In this document: piece after piece, positions 1 to 4,341 of the stretch | Numbering within the stretch: position 1 is the stretch's first letter | Layout: each line of letters opens with the position of its first letter | Source: CBDUBU01 sp965365465 | GTDB lineage: Bacteria; Bacteroidota; Rhodothermia; Rhodothermales; DASSAV01 | NCBI GenBank assembly: GCA_965365465.1 | Contig: CBDUBU010000100.1 | Span: 1 to 13,257, forward strand | Length of the DNA: 13,257 nucleotides | Direction: 5' to 3' | Translations under genes and position numbers: made by a program | The notes under the pieces: model-generated | Told to the model about the DNA's origin: nothing | What the model saw: only the letters and a program-made list of their open reading frames with translations | The model's database searches: none

Positions 1-821
1 GGGGGACCAGCATCGACGAGAACTTTCCCGGCGTGTATGGTCTGCAGCTCGTGGCCGGGCAGCCATTCAATGAAGGCATGACCGTACCGGCAAGCGGGGA
101 CGTTCCCGTTATGGTGAATGAGACGCTGGTACGGACATTCGGCTTCCCCTCGAACGAAGAAGCCGTGGGCGAGCGGCTAACGGCCATGGGTCAGGTCTTC
201 GTCGTGAAGGGCGTGTACAAGGACTTTCAATGGTCCTCGGCGCACGAGGAACGCGCTGCCGTGGTGTTTCAGTTCGACCCGGGTGGCGGCAGCATCAGCA
301 TGAAGGTAAGCACCCGGGATCTGCCACGGACGATTGCCGCTGTCGAGGAGACTTACGAGTCTATCTTTCCGGGCAACCCGTTTTACTACCACTTCGCCGA
401 TGCCGCCTTCGACGAACAGTACAGGGCTGACCGCCGCTTTGCCACCCTCTTTGCAGCTTTCGCCGGTATTGCCATCTTCATCGCGTGCCTGGGATTATTC
501 GGGCTCGCATCCTTCACAGCCGCGCAGCGGACAAAGGAAATCGGTGTCCGGAAGGTATTCGGCGCCTCCGTCAGCAGCATCGTGGCCCTGCTCTCGACAG
601 ATTTTCTGAAGCTGGTCGGCCTGGCCTTCCTTGTGGCTACACCGCTGGCTTACTTCGCCATGCAACGCTGGCTCGACGGCTTCGCTTACCGCATCAAGGT
701 CGGCCCCGGCATCTTCCTCCTCACCGGCGCCCTCGTACTGGTGATTGCTTTGTTGACGGTGAGCTACCAGGCAATCCGAGCAGCGCTGACCGATCCTGTC
801 AAGAGCCTGCGCTATGAGTGA
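1..821 (+). CDS. FtsX/MacB-type ABC transporter permease, 3' part (5' end outside window)
   Basis: Partial gene: the frame is open from base 3 and the residues before the first possible start (GTG at 33) already fit the family, so the true start lies left of the window. About 272 residues are visible. The first ~130 form the end of an extracytoplasmic MacB-PCD-like domain. Three hydrophobic spans follow (starting near 440, 605 and 700), with the FtsX hallmark segment TKEIGVRKVFGAS just after the first of them and the usual ending DPVKSLRYE. Such permeases sit in the inner membrane and work with a separate MacB/LolD-type ATPase, using ATP hydrolysis to drive conformational change or export rather than classical uptake. 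Genes of this type often occur in tandem arrays in Bacteroidota and Rhodothermota; the overlapping downstream remnant fits that. The family call is secure; the substrate is unknown and no ATPase gene is in view. Confidence 0.93.
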   Translation, partial: GTSIDENFPGVYGLQLVAGQPFNEGMTVPASGDVPVMVNETLVRTFGFPSNEEAVGERLTAMGQVFVVKGVYKDFQWSSAHEERAAVVFQFDPGGGSISMKVSTRDLPRTIAAVEETYESIFPGNPFYYHFADAAFDEQYRADRRFATLFAAFAGIAIFIACLGLFGLASFTAAQRTKEIGVRKVFGASVSSIVALLSTDFLKLVGLAFLVATPLAYFAMQRWLDGFAYRIKVGPGIFLLTGALVLVIALLTVSYQAIRAALTDPVKSLRYE

Positions 822-999
822 GTACTGCTTCGACCTGGAAAAAGTCATCGCCGCCTGGCGTCGTCCCTTCGAGCACGACCTGACCTTCTCCAGCGAGGAT
901 TTGGAGGAACTGGAGGGCAGCCTCCACGACCGTGTCGAGGCCCTCGTCAAGGCAGGCATACCAGAGGAGGCGGTTGGGGTGGGTGCTGGGCTTGCCTGA
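814..999 (+). pseudogene. Truncated N-terminal fragment of a second FtsX-type permease (prefix segment only)
   Basis: An ATG overlaps the upstream stop (ATGAGTGA, 814-821), the arrangement expected of a translationally coupled tandem permease gene. The first ~50 residues, with FDLEKVIAAWRRPF, SSEDLEELEGSLHDRV and ALVKAGIPEEA, look like the cytoplasmic prefix that precedes the first membrane span in Rhodothermota-type FtsX permeases (recalled from family knowledge, not searched). Similarity stops at about residue 51. The frame ends at 997-999 after a low-complexity Val/Gly/Ala run, and no permease-like sequence follows in any frame up to 1206. A full gene would run to roughly 800 residues. I read it as a remnant left by deletion of the rest of the gene. 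A short stand-alone protein is possible but less likely. Confidence 0.6.
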
Positions 1000-1206
1000 G
1001 GGTCATAACGAAAACCTGCAAAAAATCCACAGAATCCTTTCTTTTAGCAAGAGCAATCCCGCTGCGTACGCTTCTGCGGGGGATCCCCTTACAGGAAGCG
1101 CCGGTAAATCACTACAGCGCACGCCGCATTTCTCCCGTCACGACAGGGACCTGGGTCATCCTATTTTAACCTGTTATTTACCCTGCCCCAGATGCTCGCG
1201 CTCGCT
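1000..1206. other. Intergenic region with palindromes upstream of the response regulator
   Basis: No coding signal is seen. The stretch is less GC-rich than its surroundings in two AT-rich patches (about 1015-1055 and 1158-1185). It contains an 8-bp palindrome GCGTACGC (1064-1071) and a 10-bp palindrome GGGGATCCCC (1079-1088). A possible hairpin pairs CCCGC (1058-1062) with GCGGG (1076-1080). The AT-rich patch at 1158-1185 (TATTTTAACC, then TTATTTACCC) is a plausible promoter location for the gene starting at 1207, but I see no convincing -35/-10 or Bacteroidota-type -33/-7 pair. The palindromes could be regulator binding sites; that is speculation. Confidence 0.35.
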
Positions 1207-1926
1207 ATGAAGAAAATCCTCCTGGTTGATGACCATGCCCTGACCCGCAAAGGACTTGCCCAGATCCTGAATGCAGCGTCGGACCTTACGGTTTGCGACG
1301 AGCAAGAGACGGCGGAAGGAGCGCTCCGCGTGCTTGAAGGCGTTGATCCTGATCTGGTCCTCGCTGAGATCGCGCTGCCGGGAATGAGCGGGCTGGAACT
1401 GATCGGGCGCATCCATGCCGTGAAGCCTGGGCTTCCGGTGATCGTCGTGTCGCGGCAGGAAGAGGCGCTCTGCGCCGAACGCGCCCTCCGGGCCGGCGCC
1501 CGCGCTTTCGTGACCAAACTGGACGCAGGCAATGTCATCGTAAAGGCCATTCACCGCGTCCTCGACGGAAGGTTTTACCTCAGCGAAACAGTAGCGGACG
1601 AGCTGCTCAGGGCGCTGGCAACGAGCCGCCACACCCTGATCCAGTCGCCCATTGAGGTGCTGAGTGAGCAGGAGATGGAGGTTTTTGAGCAGACAGGGCG
1701 CGGCATAGCCACCCGCGACATCGCGCAGAGCATGGGCCTCTCCGTGAAAACGGTTGAGTCTTACCGGAGCCGGATCAAGGAAAAACTGAACATTCAGACG
1801 GCGGCGGACCTGATGCAGCAGGCCGTGAAATGGGTTGACCGCAAAAGTCTCTGTGTTTGTTATTGCTGGGAAAAAGGCTGCGCCGAGGTGGATCTGCTCG
1901 ATCAGGCGAGCGAGGCGACGCGCTGA
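1207..1926 (+). CDS. NarL/FixJ-family response regulator with Asp-to-Glu at the phosphorylation site
   Basis: The 239-residue protein has an N-terminal receiver domain (about 1-120) and a C-terminal LuxR-type helix-turn-helix (about 150-208; LSEQEMEVF, then TRDIAQSMGLSVKTVESY). It should bind DNA and control transcription. The receiver acidic pair D8/D9 (ILLVDDH), the Ser at S82 and the Lys at K104 are present. The residue that should be the phospho-acceptor Asp is Glu (E54, codon GAG 1366-1368, in LVLAEIALPGMSG). Such a protein may be permanently active or independent of phosphorylation. The ATG at 1207 (MKKILLVDDH) is chosen over one at 1192 because family members start at this point; neither has a Shine-Dalgarno site. 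A tail of about 29 residues (211-239) with four Cys in ten residues follows the usual end after KWV. No histidine kinase is adjacent, and a terminator downstream suggests a single-gene transcript. Confidence 0.92.
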   Translation: MKKILLVDDHALTRKGLAQILNAASDLTVCDEQETAEGALRVLEGVDPDLVLAEIALPGMSGLELIGRIHAVKPGLPVIVVSRQEEALCAERALRAGARAFVTKLDAGNVIVKAIHRVLDGRFYLSETVADELLRALATSRHTLIQSPIEVLSEQEMEVFEQTGRGIATRDIAQSMGLSVKTVESYRSRIKEKLNIQTAADLMQQAVKWVDRKSLCVCYCWEKGCAEVDLLDQASEATR

Positions 1927-2179
1927 GGCGTCTGTGGTTTGCGCAGAACGGATTGGTGCATTGCATTCATGGTAGAACGGCAAGGGCGCTTCTCCGGCCG
2001 GGGGCTGCTTTCCCGTCTTGCCGGCTGAGGGAAAAGACAGGTTTCGGCAGCCTTGAAGGTTGTTGCAGGGCGATGGCAATGGCTATCGCCTTTTTCTTTG
2101 GATTTTGAATCCCGGAAGCCGTGTTTTTCGTTCGGTACGGAGCATCGCCTGCTTCTTGCCATCAGCGAACGGTTGAACC
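1927..2179. other. Non-coding region between response regulator and recX, rich in potential RNA structure
   Basis: No convincing gene lies in these 253 bases. Several complementary segments can pair: CGGCAAG (1978-1984) with CTTGCCG (2017-2023); GGCTGC plus TTTCCC (2003-2014) with GGGAAA (2029-2034) and GCAGCC (2047-2052); and a 6-bp hairpin at 2048-2062. The right arm of the first lies in the loop of the second, and the hairpin at 2048-2062 competes with the GCAGCC arm, so some of these exclude each other. An intrinsic terminator follows at 2069-2098. A 19-codon frame (ATG 1969 to TGA 2026-2028) overlaps the first stem but has no ribosome binding site. The region might be a 3' UTR, a small RNA or an attenuator. 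I do not recognise a known riboswitch class. Confidence 0.4.
2069..2098 (+). terminator. Intrinsic (rho-independent) terminator
   Basis: A 9-bp stem pairs GGCGATGGC (2069-2077) with GCTATCGCC (2082-2090), with one G-T pair and a 4-nt AATG loop. It is followed directly by the T-rich run TTTTTCTTT. Stem, short loop and T-tract are the classic arrangement. It would end transcription from the response regulator side and separate it from recX. Confidence 0.85.
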
Positions 2180-2824
2180 ATGCAACCCGGAAAAATCACG
2201 AAGATGACCGTTCAGGATAACAATCCGGATCGCGTATCCGTTTTTCTGGATGAAGCGTTCGCCTTTGGCGTGTATCAGGATCTGGTGCTCGAATACGGAT
2301 TGTACACGGGGCGGGTGCTGGGCGTAGAAGAACAGCAACAGATCATACGGGCTGACCGGGAACTGGGTGCGAAAAGAACGGCGCTCCGGTATGTAGCTTC
2401 CAGACCCCGGACGGTGGCGGAAGTCCGAAGGAAACTGCAGCGCAGCGACGTTGAAGAGGATGTCATCGACCGCGTGGTGGAACGCCTGCGGGCGCTGCAT
2501 TATCTTGACGACGCCGCGTATGTTCAGGATTATGTCCGCGCCCGTTTCAGCAACCGGGGCTACGGCCCCGGCCGTATACGAAACGAACTGTTGCGGCGTG
2601 GGATCGACAGGCTTCTGGTTGACGAGGCGCTCGATGCGATGCACGACCGCAAGGACGATGTGCTGGAAGCGGCCCGCGCACACGCCCGGAAGCGATGGGT
2701 GCGCCTCGAAAATGAGCCGGATCCCTACAAGCGCAGGAAAAAACTGGGCGAGCATTTACTGAGAAAAGGGTTTACGTATGATACGATCCGGCGTGTCGCT
2801 GATGAACTGGAACGCAGCGAGTAA
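2180..2824 (+). CDS. recX: RecX family regulatory protein
   Basis: A 214-residue cytoplasmic protein of the RecX family, which binds RecA filaments and limits or modulates recombination and SOS activity. The N-terminal ~60 residues form the variable leader domain. The rest shows the three-helix repeats: RTALRYVASRPRTVAEVRRK, then the hallmark LHYLDDAAYVQDYVRAR, then the GYGPGRIRNELLRRGI segment, ending in a third repeat (about 150-210) with a basic KRRKKLGEHLLRKGF stretch. The length is a little above the common 150-200 residues. The start at ATG 2180 has only a weak upstream purine region. recA is not adjacent, which is usual outside the recA-recX operons of other phyla. No SOS box is evident. 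The AI-2E gene follows after 44 bases, so co-transcription is likely. Confidence 0.93.
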   Translation: MQPGKITKMTVQDNNPDRVSVFLDEAFAFGVYQDLVLEYGLYTGRVLGVEEQQQIIRADRELGAKRTALRYVASRPRTVAEVRRKLQRSDVEEDVIDRVVERLRALHYLDDAAYVQDYVRARFSNRGYGPGRIRNELLRRGIDRLLVDEALDAMHDRKDDVLEAARAHARKRWVRLENEPDPYKRRKKLGEHLLRKGFTYDTIRRVADELERSE

Positions 2825-2868
2825 ACGCAGGGATCTGTTGAAGCGCGTGTCTTTAATCACAGACGATC

Positions 2869-4341
2869 ATGCAACTTGAGGCAGGTTCGAAAGGGGGGCG
2901 TTCCCTGGAGGCGGCAAGGCCGATTGACCCGCCGGGAAAATATACGCCGCTCCCCGAACGGCCTCGGCCCCAGGGAGTCACCCTGGAGCGCGTCCTCCGT
3001 TTTTTGCTGGGCGCCGGCATTGCGGTGGTCGTGATCGGGCTGATCTGGTATTTTTCACGCCTGCTTTTTTACCTCCTTATCGGTGTGGTGCTGGCGTACC
3101 TGCTCAAGCCTGTGGTTGACCGGGCGCAGGGATGGGGGCTGGGGCGGATTCCGGCAGTGCTCATCACGCTGGTTACCGTTTTTGGGACGCTCGCCGTCCT
3201 GCTGACCTTCCTGCTTCCGTTTGCCACCCGGCAACTGACAGACCTTTCGCAGCAGATCCCGTTGCAGCAGGCTGCCGAGATCACGGCGGTGGCGCCGGGA
3301 AGCGCAGCCGATACCGTGAACATAGAACAGGGCGAATACATTACCTCGATTGATGGCGAGCCGTGGCGCGGATTCAACCAGTTGCAGACCTTGCTTCGCA
3401 CCAAGCAGCCCGGCGACAAAGTGACCCTTATCATCCAGGATGAGGAAGGCGCCCAGCGCGCCGTCTTCATCTCTCTCGGAAAACGGACGAGAGGGGCGGA
3501 AGATGTCCAACGCGCCAGCGCGACGGAAGATGCCGAAGAACGAAGCATCGAACCGCTGGGACTTACGGTTCGTGAGGTGACCATCTCCGAGATCGCCACA
3601 TTCCTGGAAAACCGGCTCCGGAAAGTGATACCGTTCATGGAGCATGGGACGCTGATCGGCGCTGCAACGCGCGGCTTCGAGGCGCTTTTCCGCGAGGAGC
3701 GGGTTGCCAACGTGGCGGGTTCGCTGGTCGGACTCTTCACGAATCTGTTTTATGCCGTTATCGTGATTCCTTTCGTGATGTTCTTCTTTCTGAAAGATGG
3801 GACGCGCATCAGGCATAGTCTGCTGCACCTCGTGCCGAATCGCTATTTCGAGATCACGCTTACCATTGTCGAGAAGATCGAGAGGAATATCGGGCGCTAC
3901 TTTCGAGCGCTCCTCCTCCAATCGGCCTCTGTCGCTGCCGTGGCAACGGTTACGCTATACGTTGCGGGGCTGCAATATGCGGTGGCCGTCGGGATTTTTA
4001 CCGGGCTGGCTAACAGCATCCCTTATTTCGGCCCACTGATGGGATTTCTGGCCGGAACGCTGGTAGGGGTCGCACAGACGGGAGATTTTTCGATGACGCC
4101 GGGCGTTCTGGTTTGCATGGCATTGACGCAGCTTGCAGACAACCTGTTTTTCCAGCCGCTCATTTTCGCGCGGGCTGCCCAGGCGCACCCCCTCGTTATC
4201 CTGATCGTAGTGCTTATTTCGGCGCAACTGGGGGGCATCGTCGGGATGCTTCTGGCTATTCCGGTGATGACCGTCATCCGGGTTACCGGCGAGCAGATCC
4301 TCTGGAGCGTTCGCAACTACCGCATTTTCCGAGCAAGCTGA
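2869..4341 (+). CDS. AI-2E family transporter with inserted PDZ domain
   Basis: A 490-residue inner-membrane protein of the AI-2E transporter family (PF01594; includes TqsA, PerM and Na+/H+ antiporter-like members). A Pro-rich N-terminus (1-38) is followed by three spans (about 43-61, 63-80, 94-117). After a soluble segment the C-terminal set begins: LVGLFTNLFYAVIVIPFVMFF (287-307), the FLKDG motif, then GLANSIPYFGPLMG (379-392) and QLADNLFFQPLIF (421-433), all family-typical. The usual length is 340-380. The excess is an insert at about 133-233 containing a PDZ-like domain: ITAVAPGSAADTVNIEQGEY, then ITSIDGEPWRGF, then VTLIIQDEEGAQRAVFI. If the N-terminus is cytoplasmic, three spans place the insert in the periplasm. 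The substrate cannot be told from sequence. Its TGA overlaps the next gene's ATG by one base. Confidence 0.92.
   Translation: MQLEAGSKGGRSLEAARPIDPPGKYTPLPERPRPQGVTLERVLRFLLGAGIAVVVIGLIWYFSRLLFYLLIGVVLAYLLKPVVDRAQGWGLGRIPAVLITLVTVFGTLAVLLTFLLPFATRQLTDLSQQIPLQQAAEITAVAPGSAADTVNIEQGEYITSIDGEPWRGFNQLQTLLRTKQPGDKVTLIIQDEEGAQRAVFISLGKRTRGAEDVQRASATEDAEERSIEPLGLTVREVTISEIATFLENRLRKVIPFMEHGTLIGAATRGFEALFREERVANVAGSLVGLFTNLFYAVIVIPFVMFFFLKDGTRIRHSLLHLVPNRYFEITLTIVEKIERNIGRYFRALLLQSASVAAVATVTLYVAGLQYAVAVGIFTGLANSIPYFGPLMGFLAGTLVGVAQTGDFSMTPGVLVCMALTQLADNLFFQPLIFARAAQAHPLVILIVVLISAQLGGIVGMLLAIPVMTVIRVTGEQILWSVRNYRIFRAS
3271..3483 (+). other. PDZ-like domain inserted in the AI-2E transporter
   Basis: These bases encode residues about 135-205 of the transporter. 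The PDZ signature seen is: a strand plus APGSAAD (the spacing of the common V-x-PGSPA-x-x-AG motif); GEYITSIDGEPW (cf. GD-V-I-x-x-I-D/N-G); a helix GFNQLQTLLRTKQPGDKV; and final strands VTLIIQDEEGAQRAVFISL. The usual GD before the I-x-x-I-D-G strand is GE here. A clear carboxylate-binding G-hydrophobic-G-hydrophobic loop is not visible at the N-terminal side. A PLGLTV segment (229-234), like the opening strand of HtrA second PDZ domains, occurs just after the domain and might supply it. Confidence 0.75.

Noticed and set aside
1192..1206. Earlier ATG for the response regulator (adds MLALA)
   Set aside because: Family members begin MKKILLVDDH-like. The extra five residues add nothing and neither start has a ribosome site to favour it.
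1985..2035. Resemblance of the minus strand to the SRP RNA core (GGGAAAGCAGCC)
   Set aside because: The tetraloop and the spacing between the two sides of the symmetric loop do not fit 4.5S RNA helix 8.
1174..2079. Long antisense frame (301 codons) across the response regulator
   Set aside because: It is a GC-rich shadow of the receiver/LuxR gene. The sense protein has full family motifs; the antisense product resembles nothing.
1927..2179. Known riboswitch classes (cobalamin, TPP, SAM, glycine)
   Set aside because: None of the conserved core motifs I know for these classes is present in the right order.
2561..2576. TACGGCC/GGCCGTA palindrome in recX
   Set aside because: Short, GC-rich, with almost no loop, and encoding the conserved GYGPGR segment; expected from codon choice.
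4113..4340. Upstream extension of the phosphatase frame (76 extra codons)
   Set aside because: It overlaps the family-typical C-terminal membrane segments of the AI-2E transporter in another frame, and the extension has no protein-like character. The TGATG overlap at 4339-4343 gives a natural start.
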